Positions 39,307-49,999 are shown, numbered from the stretch's first letter. The stretch is 64,000 nt of DNA from Candidatus Nitrosocosmicus franklandus (GCF_900696045.1 NZ_LR216287.1:124001-188000), one strand, 5' to 3'. Program-made: numbers and translations. The notes: generated by a model from the letters alone, not told the origin.

Positions 39307-42300
39307 CTAGTGTGCCATATCCGTTTGTATTAAATACAGATTTCCCCCTGATTCCGCGTACCTGATATAATCTCTAAAGTCTCGTAGAAATAACATTGAG
39401 TTATCGTGACTTTCAAAATCATAAAAGTCAACACTTTTAACTCTACCGTAGCTCAATCCGACATAGCCATCATTAATAGCATTATCACTGTTATAGGGGT
39501 ACGAATAGTTCATACCATTGACAGTCAGGGTTTGAGTGTAATTTGTAAAAGATAAGGACATATCAAATAAATGATTGTCAGGACCAACCTTCAGGTTAGT
39601 TTTCAATCCTGGCCAAGCAGGCTCATTGATCAGTGAACCATTAACTACTTGTGAAAAGAGGACATAAATATCGTTATTGAAAAGATTAATGCCCGTCTGT
39701 TTGTAATTTTCAGGATCTTGAAATGAATATACAATAGAGACATAATTCGGAATCGAAATATTCCTATTCCGATCGTTTAACTCAAACGTAGTAGCAACAG
39801 AAGAAAGATTGGTCGCAAAAAAGGGGCTCAAAATTAGGTTATTTAATGAGTCATATGAGGCGATCTCGCCAGGATCAGTTTCTCCATGCAGACCAGTTAA
39901 GGTTTGACTCCAGGTTCCAGAGATAGGTGACCACGTGTTAGTCTCAAAGTCTCTATTATTGTAACTTATCTGTCGAAAATCATCATAGAATGAACGATTG
40001 TATGAAGTTGGAGGATCAAAACTCAAAACAAGATTCTTATTCTTAAGAATCCGAGGATCTTTATCCAACATTACTGTATAATTCGAAAAACCTGATTGAG
40101 ATTGTGACAAAATATCCTGCACGTACCACGACATTCTTTGATCATTGTTCAATAATTCTGTTGGATATACTAAAACTGAATTAGAATCAGAAACTGGATA
40201 CGACACATTGGTTATGTTATAAATACTAACTTCATCATTAGAAAATACAACAGGTAGAGTTCTAATTAAATGATTAGATAACCAGGTAGTTGGATTTTTG
40301 CTTAATATTGCAACATCACGAGAATGGAGATACAAATATGCATGATCGAGATGGTAGGCTGACAAAGAGAGCAATGGAATGTCTGGGTACTTTGATTGAG
40401 TTAAAAGATCGGGTTGATTGAGAATGTAAGAAGGGGTGGCGAATACTAACATATGAGATGAAACTGTTGAAGGTGCTATTGCAAAAGCATTCTTATCTTT
40501 CTCTAGAACATTTTTTAGAAAATTCAAAGCATCCAATTCAGCATCGCTAATATTTTTTGCATTACTTGTAATACTCAAGTACCATAATTCCGATTGAAGC
40601 ATCAATGATGAGAAACCCAATAACACTATTGAAGACACAAGAGTTGAAATAAGAATAAGAGATGTTTGCTTCTTCCTATTGTTTGAAACGTTGTCAATTA
40701 GCTTAATTAGTGGTATGGGGGCTAATAATGACATGAATGTAAATACAATCATTATGAACCTAATCTCCCAATATCCCGTATTCACTATGTTTACATTAAT
40801 GAAGGAAGTTGCCCTTCCTAAAAGAAAGGATATGGTAATTACAATTAAAATCAAAACGAGTGGAGATTTATAATTTTTCCATATATTAGGTAGGTATCTT
40901 AAACTAAGTATCGCCAGGAGACCCGTTACCCCAAATAACATTGGATAAATGAACCATGGAACAAATCCGTTTGTAATAACCATAGAATATCTAAAATCAT
41001 CAGTTACAATCCAAATAACCAACCCTAATAGAAAAATGACGGTGAATGCTATGGTGATTGTCAAAATCAAAGATCGCATAGTACTGGAAAAATGACGTTT
41101 TATCTTGATGATCCATTCCTCAGAAAATTTGGAAAGCCTTGGCAATATTTTCCATCTATATGCCAAAGTAGCAACAATAATTCCAGGCAGAATAAAGACG
41201 ATCTGAGTAGCGAAATTTAATTGACGATCATCCAGAGGATCTGGCCAAACAAAGACTCTATAAATAACAAACAAAATCGTTACCACTGTTCCAATCAATG
41301 AACCCACAAGAGCATTATTTAGACTTGCTTTATCACGCTCTGTAATTAAAGAATAAATGATCAAGATTACGATGAATATCAAACCCTCCGATATGTGAGT
41401 AAGATTTAACGCTAAAATTAATACAGAGTATAATACAATATGTTTTATCTTAGGTAGGTTGTTGACTTTTAACAACATGAATGATATAATTAAAATTAAG
41501 AAGGCAGCGGACATCGGAGTAAAATAGAGAAATGGTTGCAAGAAATTAATAGTGCCGTTAAAAGATTTTTCTGCAACCTCTGTAAGTATGGTGGTATCAG
41601 TACTGCCATCTTGAATTAATTTTAATTGAGCAAAATAGATGAATGAGAGATTACTAAAGAATGTGTAAAAAATTGTTGCCAATGCTGGAATTCTTTTATC
41701 TATGTTTGAAAGAAATCTCTTTGTCAGGACGTAAATAGATAATGGTAGCAAGAGGTTCAACAAAATTGGAATTGTTTGAATATCAGTCATTTTCTGATTC
41801 ATGCCAGACAATACGTCCAGGGTAGCGCTATACGAGTGAAATAACAAATAATTAAAATGAGTATATAGATCCGGGAAGACTGACAATATAGAAGAATGAT
41901 TATAGTGTCTAGATGTATCCGCGTACGGTATTAATGTAGCATCTGGATACATAGCAAAATTAAAAATACAGTAAAAAGAAATACAGAGCATTATTGCAAG
42001 GACATCAGTTTTCTTTGAAAAGGATGATGGTTTGGATAAATGATTACGAAGTGATAAATCTTTAGTGTCAATTCTTTTTAGAGCTTTTATGACTAGGGCA
42101 ATTCCAATCATAATAAAAATGAATGATAAAATGTAAAACCTGATATGTTCGGTCACAAATATCAAAAATAAGGATGACAATCCTGAAAGTACAAAACTTA
42201 TAATGAATGACAGTAAAACGATCTCTAGCCTTGAAAAATATCGAGATAAGTCGAAAATTTGTAACAAACCATACCCCGAAAGAAAGGAAATACAAATAAA

Positions 42301-42660
42301 AGCAAGGATTAGTTGGACCACATTAGATTCTAAATTTAGAATATCTGAGGCTAACAAAACGGTAGAAAATCCAATAATAGAAATCCCGGTCCAAAGAACA
42401 AATTTATTTATCATGTACCTGTCAAACCCTTTCACAGAGGAATTTAGAACTAATAGAGTGACATGTGGAAATTTGTCGTAATTTTTTAAGACTATATAAA
42501 TTATGATAATAACAAAAATTTCAAGGACAAAAAAAGGATACTTAATCCATGAATCAATCAGCCATAATGTAAAAGAAGAGAAAATAACAGCAATTATAGA
42601 GACGATTGCCAGGTTTCCAAAAAAATTAAGACTTGATGAGGAATCACTCTTATTTGACAT
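39307..42660 (-). CDS. Giant polytopic membrane protein with extracytoplasmic LamG-like domain (N-terminal part)
   Basis: 1117 residues as read. The first 700 carry about 16-18 helices with a GT-C-like first loop (YPDATLIPYADTSRHYNH near 245), so a lipid-sugar-dependent glycosyltransferase or surface-glycan enzyme is plausible. A globular outer part follows. Residues about 905-1084 form a concanavalin/LamG-like domain (WSPISGTWSQ, YVSIVYSFQDPENYKQTGIN, AWPGLKTNL, GYVGLSYGRV) that is shared with the secreted protein at 52512. The reading frame ends at SGGNLYLIQTDMAH, just where the next frame continues; a full-length protein would have about 1550 residues. The GT4 gene lies upstream with 6 bases between stop and ATG. 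Confidence 0.78.
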   Translation of the reverse strand: MSNKSDSSSSLNFFGNLAIVSIIAVIFSSFTLWLIDSWIKYPFFVLEIFVIIIIYIVLKNYDKFPHVTLLVLNSSVKGFDRYMINKFVLWTGISIIGFSTVLLASDILNLESNVVQLILAFICISFLSGYGLLQIFDLSRYFSRLEIVLLSFIISFVLSGLSSLFLIFVTEHIRFYILSFIFIMIGIALVIKALKRIDTKDLSLRNHLSKPSSFSKKTDVLAIMLCISFYCIFNFAMYPDATLIPYADTSRHYNHSSILSVFPDLYTHFNYLLFHSYSATLDVLSGMNQKMTDIQTIPILLNLLLPLSIYVLTKRFLSNIDKRIPALATIFYTFFSNLSFIYFAQLKLIQDGSTDTTILTEVAEKSFNGTINFLQPFLYFTPMSAAFLILIISFMLLKVNNLPKIKHIVLYSVLILALNLTHISEGLIFIVILIIYSLITERDKASLNNALVGSLIGTVVTILFVIYRVFVWPDPLDDRQLNFATQIVFILPGIIVATLAYRWKILPRLSKFSEEWIIKIKRHFSSTMRSLILTITIAFTVIFLLGLVIWIVTDDFRYSMVITNGFVPWFIYPMLFGVTGLLAILSLRYLPNIWKNYKSPLVLILIVITISFLLGRATSFINVNIVNTGYWEIRFIMIVFTFMSLLAPIPLIKLIDNVSNNRKKQTSLILISTLVSSIVLLGFSSLMLQSELWYLSITSNAKNISDAELDALNFLKNVLEKDKNAFAIAPSTVSSHMLVFATPSYILNQPDLLTQSKYPDIPLLSLSAYHLDHAYLYLHSRDVAILSKNPTTWLSNHLIRTLPVVFSNDEVSIYNITNVSYPVSDSNSVLVYPTELLNNDQRMSWYVQDILSQSQSGFSNYTVMLDKDPRILKNKNLVLSFDPPTSYNRSFYDDFRQISYNNRDFETNTWSPISGTWSQTLTGLHGETDPGEIASYDSLNNLILSPFFATNLSSVATTFELNDRNRNISIPNYVSIVYSFQDPENYKQTGINLFNNDIYVLFSQVVNGSLINEPAWPGLKTNLKVGPDNHLFDMSLSFTNYTQTLTVNGMNYSYPYNSDNAINDGYVGLSYGRVKSVDFYDFESHDNSMLFLRDFRDYIRYAESGGNLYLIQTDMAH

Positions 42661-42666
42661 TATTGA

Positions 42667-43869
42667 TCATTTAATAAGTCTATAATATTCTTCAGCCAGT
42701 TTATTTCTATCAAAGTTTTTTTGGATTAACGCAACAGCTTTTTCTCTTGCTCGTTCACGAAAAGATTTTTCATCATAAATTTGCTTTATTATTATAGCTA
42801 ATTGATCAATGTTCTCCGGTTCACAAGAGATCCCAACCTCATTTTTCTCTAATAACTTGCCTAGAATTGAATTACTATCTATAGTAGCGACAACTGGGAG
42901 TCCACATGCTAGATATTCGAGGCTCTTGGAAGGTATCGCATTATTCCATAAAGGATTAGAATCGTACGGTATTATACCAATATCTGCAGAATTTAGTATT
43001 TCAACAATTTCATCTTTCCTATCCTTTTTACCAAGATATAATACATTTTCATTCAAACCAAGATCTCTTACTAAATCTAAGTATTGTTCTAAATTAGATC
43101 CATCTCCAATTACAATGAGTTTTATATTTGTCATATCATTCAATAGAGATTTTAATGCTTTGATAACGACATCTAACTTGTAATACAACCCGATCATCCC
43201 GCTATATACCAAAACAAAATCATTATCATCAATTCCAAATTTTTTTCTAGTCTGACACTTCAATTTGGTATCTTGTTGTGGCTTAAATATATTGACATCC
43301 GCTCCGTTAGGAATAATCTTTACCTTCTTTATCCCTCTTGATAAAAGGTCATCAGATAATGCCTCAGTTACTGTCACTACGTAATCACTTTTCTTATAAT
43401 ATTTAGTAATTAATGATTTGAGCATACCATATAATAACTTGTATATTGATGAACGCGATTGGTTAATAGCATAATCCTCCCATTGGTCCCTATAATCAAA
43501 GATGATTTTCTTCGGTCTAAAGAGCCTAGCAAAGGTATAGGAAATAATAACAGGTTCACCTGGTGGAACCGATATGAGTACAATATCTGGCTTTGTGATG
43601 ATGAAAGGTAACCACCCAGTAAAAATAAGAGAAAGAACATTGAATATACTGGAGAAAATATTCAATTTCAGGATTAATGGTGTTAAATTGAGAATTTGTA
43701 TTCCATTGAACTTATACCGACCTAATTTTTCTCCACTGAAAGGATTAAAAGTACCAGATATAGTTACATTATTACCTTTATTTTTAAAAAAATTAGCAAG
43801 GAATCCAATCCTATTCCAAGCCGCTCCTGAGTAAGGATTAGGCATGTATAACATAAACAAAATATTCAT
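42667..43869 (-). CDS. GT4 family glycosyltransferase
   Basis: GT-B fold retaining enzyme, 400 residues from the ATG at 43869; the frame is open 44 codons further, but MNILFMLYMPNPYSGAAWNR is the family-like beginning. PNPYSGAAWNRIGFLANFF is the acceptor-side glycine loop, VLVYSGMIGLYYKLD the interdomain strand, and IPSKSLEYLACGLPVVAT the donor-binding patch. The giant membrane protein gene starts 6 bases after its stop, so both are likely on one transcript and one pathway. Donor and acceptor unknown. Confidence 0.85.
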   Translation of the reverse strand: MNILFMLYMPNPYSGAAWNRIGFLANFFKNKGNNVTISGTFNPFSGEKLGRYKFNGIQILNLTPLILKLNIFSSIFNVLSLIFTGWLPFIITKPDIVLISVPPGEPVIISYTFARLFRPKKIIFDYRDQWEDYAINQSRSSIYKLLYGMLKSLITKYYKKSDYVVTVTEALSDDLLSRGIKKVKIIPNGADVNIFKPQQDTKLKCQTRKKFGIDDNDFVLVYSGMIGLYYKLDVVIKALKSLLNDMTNIKLIVIGDGSNLEQYLDLVRDLGLNENVLYLGKKDRKDEIVEILNSADIGIIPYDSNPLWNNAIPSKSLEYLACGLPVVATIDSNSILGKLLEKNEVGISCEPENIDQLAIIIKQIYDEKSFRERAREKAVALIQKNFDRNKLAEEYYRLIK

Positions 43870-44776
43870 TTTATTATTCACCTCTTCCAAATCACTATAA
43901 AAATTTTTTAAACAATTAAATCTCAATCTGTTGACTGAAGTATTTATAATAAAAGTGTCATAGAATCTTTGATAATCCTTTTTAAAATCAGTAATTTTCA
44001 ACCAATCCGATAATGCAAAATCATTTTTGAATATATTTGCTAACTAAAATAAATCTATATTTTTAAGTTGTAATTCAACTTGAATCAATGTCCCATCATT
44101 TTAAATCAGAAGTATTATTCTGAATTTTAATACCACTTTTGAGAATTGCAGAAAAACTGCATTATATGACAAAATAAGTACTGGTTTCATGAATATAAAA
44201 TAGTCAACATAAACCATCTCTGGTTTCCTTCTTGCATTATTTGCAACGACATTTAGATTTACATAGAGTTCGTAACTTCTCATGGTAGATGGTATTTGAA
44301 ATGAATCACATCTATGTGCCATGACTAAATTCCAGCATTCTAATTCATGCTTTCTTGTTATCAGATATTGAAATTTGTTTGTAATCATGATTCTAGATAC
44401 CACCAACACACAATTCTTCATCTGTATTTTTCAACGTTAAAAAGTCATCACGGTTCGATTTTCTCTCTGGATTGCGAAAGGAACTGCAAAGTATAACATA
44501 ACCTTAAGCAAATTGGGAAATACCGACTATTATGATACTAATCCAAAGACCTTCAAAACTCTACATTTATTTTTTTAACCTTGCAATTGATTGAGATAGT
44601 ATTGAATTACAAAATAATTCGAAACGATGAGAAAAACGACTTGTGTCTTTATAAGTGCCTATATGGCTATTCTGTTGCTTCCCTAATCTTGGAAAAAAAA
44701 TATAAATTTCTAACAATTACCAAAAGCATTCCTTTATCTTCTGACTCTAGAATGTGACTTGTAAGCAGAATAATTT
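43870..44776. other. Spacer between GT4 gene and repeated segment
   Basis: A minus-strand frame at 44101-44421 (106 residues) resembles no family clearly, and I do not call it; a decayed methyltransferase is one possibility. No other feature is seen. Confidence 0.35.
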
Positions 44777-45515
44777 TTCAAAAGTATGATTTTGGTAAAC
44801 AATCTTTTAGAAGAATACTAATATAATAGAATTATAAATTAAATCTATGTGGTTACAAATAATAAAGATGTATTTTAGTTTGATATTTGTCATAGTTATA
44901 TTATCTGTATTTGTACAATCAGCAGTGCCTTTTCAAATCGCTAATTCTCAATCACAAGGTAGTAACTATCCTATTCGAGATACAGAATTTGTCGAATACT
45001 ATGATCCATATTCCATGATAAATATTTCTTATCCATCTTTTTGGCAAAAATCCAATGTATCTAATTCAGAAAGTATATCATTTGTATCACCCATAAAAAC
45101 TATTGGTGTGATTGTTCAAAACGCACCTACACTTAATGCAACAATTGATGAGATAGCTATGAACACAATCAGTTTCATAAAGGAAAGTTTTTTGAATGCT
45201 ACTATTCTTGATATTACTACATCATCTTCTGAAGATGGATCCACAATTCAGAGTCTAACATTTACCTTCGTGAATGGTAAAGATAAAGAAAAAGTATTAC
45301 TTTTATCAAAAATTTTCGAAGATAGGACTTTCACCTTTTTGTATTATGCAGACGATATCTTGTTCGATCATTTTACTCCACTAACATCAGTTATGTTAGA
45401 TTCATTTCAAATACCTTATTTTAGAGATGCATTTTCACCAAAGGATTTATACAATGTAGAATTATTATCTAGAGAAGATCTTCTTCCAACCACACAAACA
45501 TCAAATACTACTAAT
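44777..45515 (+). repeat. 739-bp direct repeat, copy 2
   Basis: Same sequence and orientation as 35137-35875, 9640 bases further on. Both edges are sharp: unrelated sequence precedes it and follows it. Confidence 0.9.
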
Positions 45516-45530
45516 ACAAGTACGACTTGA
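44847..45530 (+). pseudogene. Truncated copy of the PsbP-like secreted protein
   Basis: Same first 223 residues as the protein at 35207 (signal peptide and first PsbP-like domain), then NTSTT and a stop; the repeat linker and second domain are absent. It could still make a secreted one-domain protein of 227 residues with the same promoter. The 86-base relic of the second domain at 45650 shows it descends from a full-length gene. Confidence 0.8.
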
Positions 45531-45649
45531 GGTTATTCATAGATACAAACAGCGTTGCAAAGAACATGATTTATTATCAATAAAATCGAGTTGGGTTTAT
45601 TGATTTTCTAATATATTATATAATAGTCTCTGACAGAGGCTATATAGAT

Positions 45650-45735
45650 AAATTTAGGCGTGACTATAGCGGATATACCAATAAAGAATTCTTTTTTGAA
45701 TGAATTTAAGAATCAACAAGTCTTACATCTTAACC
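45650..45735 (+). pseudogene. Relic of the second PsbP-like domain
   Basis: 86 bases match 36355-36440 of the full gene with a single change (C to T at 45661), after which the sequences diverge. There is no open frame. It marks the deletion that truncated the copy at 44847. Confidence 0.85.
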
Positions 45736-46004
45736 AATCAAACCTTGAATTATTGTTTCGCAGCTAAAGCATTCTATTCCTCTTTGATTAATATGTTAAT
45801 GAAAGCGTATTCAACGGTGTCTTGGACAATCAAATACGAAAATGACATTGGTCTTGTAGTCAGATGTTAACCCCTACCTCCATTTTATGATTAGATACAT
45901 TACTGATTTGAGTTTATAGATAGCTTAAATTCAAGGTAACATTTGAAAGTTCTTTCTCTGTACTGACAATTGGATTGAGACCAACGTTGCAATAATTGTG
46001 TGGA
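45736..46004. other. Short spacer
   Basis: Nothing recognised between the domain relic and the end of the sugar dehydrogenase gene. Confidence 0.35.
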
Positions 46005-47357
46005 TTAGGCAGGTAAAACTCTGTAAATAATCCCATTATATGTAAGTATATACAAGTAACCATCTTCAGGCCCTGTTTCAAGATCGGTAATATGAATGAA
46101 TCCATCACCAAAAACTATTGAAGATTGTTCCTCTTCAGTGTCTACGACCCGATCAGGAATGTTTGGTAGTGCTAATGCAGTTCTGTTGGGGGTTAACTCA
46201 AAGTAATAAAGATTCCCTTTATTGTAGTCTCCTGCAAATAAATTATTAGAATACCTCTCACCTAGTGTAGAAGAATTCAAGAATTCTAAGTCTGTTATTC
46301 CAATCGGACGAAACCATGAGAGGATAGGGTCAGAATAGTACGAGCCTTCAATTCTAAAAAGATCATCTTCAGTATTGGTCGAATTCGATATAGGGCCAGT
46401 TACAGATTTCCAGCCTCCATTAAACCCCGGCTTTACTAGGTTTATCTCATCATATTTAGCTTCCCCATTCTCTGAGGTCCACACATTCCCGGTGATTGGA
46501 TCATAAGTAATTCCGAAGGAATTTCTTATTCCATATGCATAATACTTACTTAGCGGGTTAGACGGATCTGTGGAAAATGGGTTGCCGGTAGTCGGGATTG
46601 ATCCATCACTTGCATTTACTCTATAGATTATACTAGTATCATCAGGTGGTGGACCGTCTTTAAAATTTTGAAGTTGTCCTTTATGGGTTAATAAATCTCC
46701 AATCATACCATACAGGAGATTATCTGGTCCTATCATCAATTTCCCTGCGTTATGATTTGGACCCGGTAGCGCTTGAAGGTCAACTATAAGGGTCGGGTTT
46801 TCAAGGGTCTTGGTGAAATTATTCCAATCATATTTATAAACTCTATTTCTTAGAGTATCGTTCAACTGTGTGCCGGTTTCTGAATATGATATTCCACTAA
46901 TAACCGGTTCTGTGAAATATAATAAAACGCTAAGATTATTATTTTCTTGTCCTTGGTCGAAAGTAGAAATTTCCGATTTATTACCCTTTGTATTATCAAG
47001 GACTGCAATGCCTAGTAATCCCCTCTCAACGTGAGTACTATTAACCGGCACTTTAAGTATTGGTTGTTCTACAAGTTGTCCATTAGATACTAAACGCACT
47101 GTCCCTCCTCGCTCCAATACCAGCATATTTTCAGAATCAAGAAAAGCCATACTTGTTGCATTAACTAAACCTTCAGTATAAGGTTCAACAACCAAGTTTG
47201 GGTCATCAACCGATTGTGCATATATTGAAACTGGGAAGAAAACGAAAATAAGAGAAAACAGAAAAGCAAAAACTGAACAAATTAAAATGAACGAAGTTTC
47301 AACCTTATTTTTTCTTGACAAGAATCCTACTGCTCTGCTATGATTCCCTATTTTCAT
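46005..47357 (-). CDS. PQQ-dependent sugar dehydrogenase family protein
   Basis: Six-bladed beta-propeller of the soluble aldose (glucose/sorbosone) dehydrogenase type, 450 residues. It starts with a membrane or signal segment at about 21-48 (FILICSVFAFLFSLIFVFFP). Signature pieces: LVLERGGTVRLV, GLLGIAV, PGPNHNAGKLMIGPDNLLYG with the catalytic His, YAYGIRNSFGITYDP, and TSENGEAKYDEINLV for Ca and PQQ binding. It would oxidise sugars outside the cell and pass electrons to the respiratory chain. Whether the archaeon supplies PQQ is unknown. Located in the glycan island, it may act on surface or imported sugars. Confidence 0.85.
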   Translation of the reverse strand: MKIGNHSRAVGFLSRKNKVETSFILICSVFAFLFSLIFVFFPVSIYAQSVDDPNLVVEPYTEGLVNATSMAFLDSENMLVLERGGTVRLVSNGQLVEQPILKVPVNSTHVERGLLGIAVLDNTKGNKSEISTFDQGQENNNLSVLLYFTEPVISGISYSETGTQLNDTLRNRVYKYDWNNFTKTLENPTLIVDLQALPGPNHNAGKLMIGPDNLLYGMIGDLLTHKGQLQNFKDGPPPDDTSIIYRVNASDGSIPTTGNPFSTDPSNPLSKYYAYGIRNSFGITYDPITGNVWTSENGEAKYDEINLVKPGFNGGWKSVTGPISNSTNTEDDLFRIEGSYYSDPILSWFRPIGITDLEFLNSSTLGERYSNNLFAGDYNKGNLYYFELTPNRTALALPNIPDRVVDTEEEQSSIVFGDGFIHITDLETGPEDGYLYILTYNGIIYRVLPA

Positions 47358-47644
47358 GACTCCTGTTATAGCGAATAAATCATATATAAGTTATTCATCC
47401 TAACTTCGGTAACATTCACAATTGATTTGAATTGATATTTTCTCAGTTCCCATGTACTATACTTATATGGATTTTTGGAATAAAACTTGGATCGACTCGA
47501 ATTCTAAATACAGAATGTATAGCATTAATTAATAAAATTATCATGTTTAGTAACAAGAGAAACATAAATTCTTGATCACTATGAAGCCATTTGAGGCCAT
47601 AACCCAACAATTTCGCGTCAAAAAGGTTAAAACTTTGTCGTTTA

Positions 47645-48604
47645 TTACTTCATATAATTTATTCGTGTCCGTATTTTCTTAAGGGCGTAAAAAATAAAGG
47701 AAGCTAATATTAGTAACATACCAATAAAATTGAACCCTAGTCCCAACAGTGCTAAAGGTATACTAAAGTAGCGGGTCTCATTAAATATCATCATCAGATT
47801 GACTAAGGGTATGACCGAAAGCAGAATCAAAGCTATCCCCCCAAGGCCAAAAAAAAGCAATGGTCTTTTTTCAATTATGATTTTTAAAATTGTCGATACT
47901 ATATGAGCTCCATGGGTAACCGGATTCTGTTTTGAGGTTTTTTCCAGACCCTTATATCTAATAGTAACAGGAACCTCCATTATATTTAATCCATTTTGTT
48001 CAGCTTGTGCAAGTTGCTCCATTTCTGCTCCATATCCTACCGACTCGTAGTCAGAAATTATATTAAGAATTGTTTTATTATATGCTCTAAATCCACTCTG
48101 TGTGTCTTTGACTTTAATCCTTGTCAAGGATTGATTAAGCATCCCAATCATAGAAAGCCCTACACCTCGGATTAGAGGAATTTCTCTTAGAGAAGTTGTA
48201 TTATATCGAGAGCCAATTACTACATCAGCTATACCATCTTTGATAGGTTTTATTAAATGAGGTATGTCTTCTGGGTTATGTTGCCCATCTGCATCAATTG
48301 TTATTACTATATCTGGATTATATCTAACACACTCTTGAAATCCCCTCTTTAATGCAAATCCTTTGCCTCTGTTTTGCAGATTCCTAATTATCTTGGCCCC
48401 TGTAGATAAAGCCCTTTGATATGTTTCGTCTGCTGAACCATCATCTACAACTATGACGGCATTTACAAATTTCTTAACAGAATTTACAATATTGGTAATA
48501 TTATTTTCCTCATTAAAAGCAGGAATAATTGCAATAACATTTTCAGAAGCTTGTTGTCTTGAATCGATACTCGAAACAGAATCAATATGGCCATTATGTG
48601 ACAT
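47645..48604 (-). CDS. GT2 family glycosyltransferase, dolichol-phosphate sugar synthase type
   Basis: The GT-A catalytic domain (1-235) has IIPAFNEENNI, VVDDGSADET and VITIDADGQHNPED (DxD-like metal site), plus the QSGFRAYNK motif. Two C-terminal membrane helices follow (LLFFGLGGIALILLSVIPLV and ALLGLGFNFIGMLLILASFI). The pattern is that of archaeal dolichyl-phosphate glucose/mannose synthases that load a polyprenyl carrier for N-glycan or polysaccharide assembly. ATG start. It lies between the PQQ dehydrogenase and the epimerase genes on the same strand, but with long gaps. Confidence 0.87.
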   Translation of the reverse strand: MSHNGHIDSVSSIDSRQQASENVIAIIPAFNEENNITNIVNSVKKFVNAVIVVDDGSADETYQRALSTGAKIIRNLQNRGKGFALKRGFQECVRYNPDIVITIDADGQHNPEDIPHLIKPIKDGIADVVIGSRYNTTSLREIPLIRGVGLSMIGMLNQSLTRIKVKDTQSGFRAYNKTILNIISDYESVGYGAEMEQLAQAEQNGLNIMEVPVTIRYKGLEKTSKQNPVTHGAHIVSTILKIIIEKRPLLFFGLGGIALILLSVIPLVNLMMIFNETRYFSIPLALLGLGFNFIGMLLILASFIFYALKKIRTRINYMK

Positions 48605-49036
48605 CTATTATAACTACTCCAAATACAAAATATAAAAAGTTTTACCATATTAACTAATCGTTTAAACAAATTTACAATTTTAAAATTTTGTTTCTATGAT
48701 CAATCAGCAACGAAGTTTTGGAACAAAACACGTTAATTAAAAACTACATCAAACATATCTATACAGTATAATTTCTTAATCTTGACAAAATTTAACTAAA
48801 ATTGAAGAGTAATGAGAAAATAACATATCCGATATACAGAAATATCCTGAAGGGACATGTTCATATAACACTAAGGACACCGATAATTAACTTGGTTTAA
48901 AATGCATACCGATTTAAATTCTTATTTTACAAATTTTACTTGCATAAAAATAATCCTTAAATGGATAATTAATTAGTATTTTTAGTTTTTCACTTGGATT
49001 TTTCGCCTTCATATTATTTAACCTTGCAGGATATTT
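48605..49036. other. Gene-free spacer
   Basis: AT-rich, no supported frame. Confidence 0.4.
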
Positions 49037-49999
49037 TTAGTACAGCCATAGCTCTGATTTGTAGTTTTTGTACCAGTTTACCAGTAATTCAATACCTCTT
49101 TCAAATTTAACTGAGGGTTGAAAATTTAATGTATTCTTCGCTTTAGATATATCGGCAAATAGTCTTTGAACTTCTGTAGGTCTGGGATCGACATGAATGG
49201 GTTTTAAGCGGCTATCTGATCCAGCATATTTTAAAACTAGTTCTGCTATCTCATTCACAGAAAACTCAATACCACTCCCAAAATTAATACCATATTTTCC
49301 CGGATTATTCGGTGACTTTAAAGTTTTATCATATGCTTCTAACACATCTGCTATATACATATAATCTCGAGTCTGTTTACCATCACCGTATATGATAGGC
49401 GGTTTATTTTGTAATACTCTATTTATAAAAATCGCGATAACTCCGCCATAGCCAGAATCTTTTTGCCTAGGTCCAAAAAAATTAAAGCATCTAACTATAT
49501 CTACTCCTAAATTGTATGTCTCGTTATAAGTATAACAAAGCCTATCTGCAGCAATCTTACTCACTCCATAGGGGTGTTCAGCTGCGAGAGGGTGTTCCTC
49601 GTTCATAGGTACGTATTTAGCTGAACCATAAATCTCACTAGTTGATGCAAATAAGATCTTGCCAATATCATGCATTCTAGCAAATTCCAATATCTTCATT
49701 GTCCCTCCCACATTGATATCAAATGTTTCCTCAGGATTAACAATTGACTTATCAACATGAATTTGCGCTGCCAAGTGAATTATTGCATCCAAATCGGTAG
49801 GCAATTTTCTATATAATTCGGGATTACGAACGTCATCATGGATGAATTTAAAATTTTTCCTATGTAAGAGTGTTCGAATATTGTTTAAATTTCCATTTAA
49901 AAGATTGTCTACTACAAATATCTTGTGTCCTTCGTTTACGTATTTTTCTGATAGGTGACTACCGAGGAACCCAGCACCTCCTGTTATTAGGATTCTCAT
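49037..49999 (-). CDS. NAD-dependent UDP-sugar epimerase (GalE-like extended SDR)
   Basis: Extended SDR, 320 residues: ITGGAGFLGSHLSEKY for NAD, AIIHLAAQIHVDKS, the TSEIYGSA serine region and the active-site HPYGVSKIAADRL (Y-x3-K), then RDYMYIADVLEAY. The pattern suits UDP-glucose or UDP-GlcNAc 4-epimerases or UDP-glucuronate decarboxylase-like enzymes. The exact sugar cannot be fixed. It supplies an activated sugar for the surrounding glycosyltransferases. ATG start; no operon partner within 400 bases. Confidence 0.87.
   Translation of the reverse strand: MRILITGGAGFLGSHLSEKYVNEGHKIFVVDNLLNGNLNNIRTLLHRKNFKFIHDDVRNPELYRKLPTDLDAIIHLAAQIHVDKSIVNPEETFDINVGGTMKILEFARMHDIGKILFASTSEIYGSAKYVPMNEEHPLAAEHPYGVSKIAADRLCYTYNETYNLGVDIVRCFNFFGPRQKDSGYGGVIAIFINRVLQNKPPIIYGDGKQTRDYMYIADVLEAYDKTLKSPNNPGKYGINFGSGIEFSVNEIAELVLKYAGSDSRLKPIHVDPRPTEVQRLFADISKAKNTLNFQPSVKFERGIELLVNWYKNYKSELWLY

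Noticed and set aside
44101-44421. 106-codon minus-strand frame, considered as a methyltransferase relic
   Set aside because: Only a vague resemblance (YELYVNLNVVANNARR); no catalytic motif.
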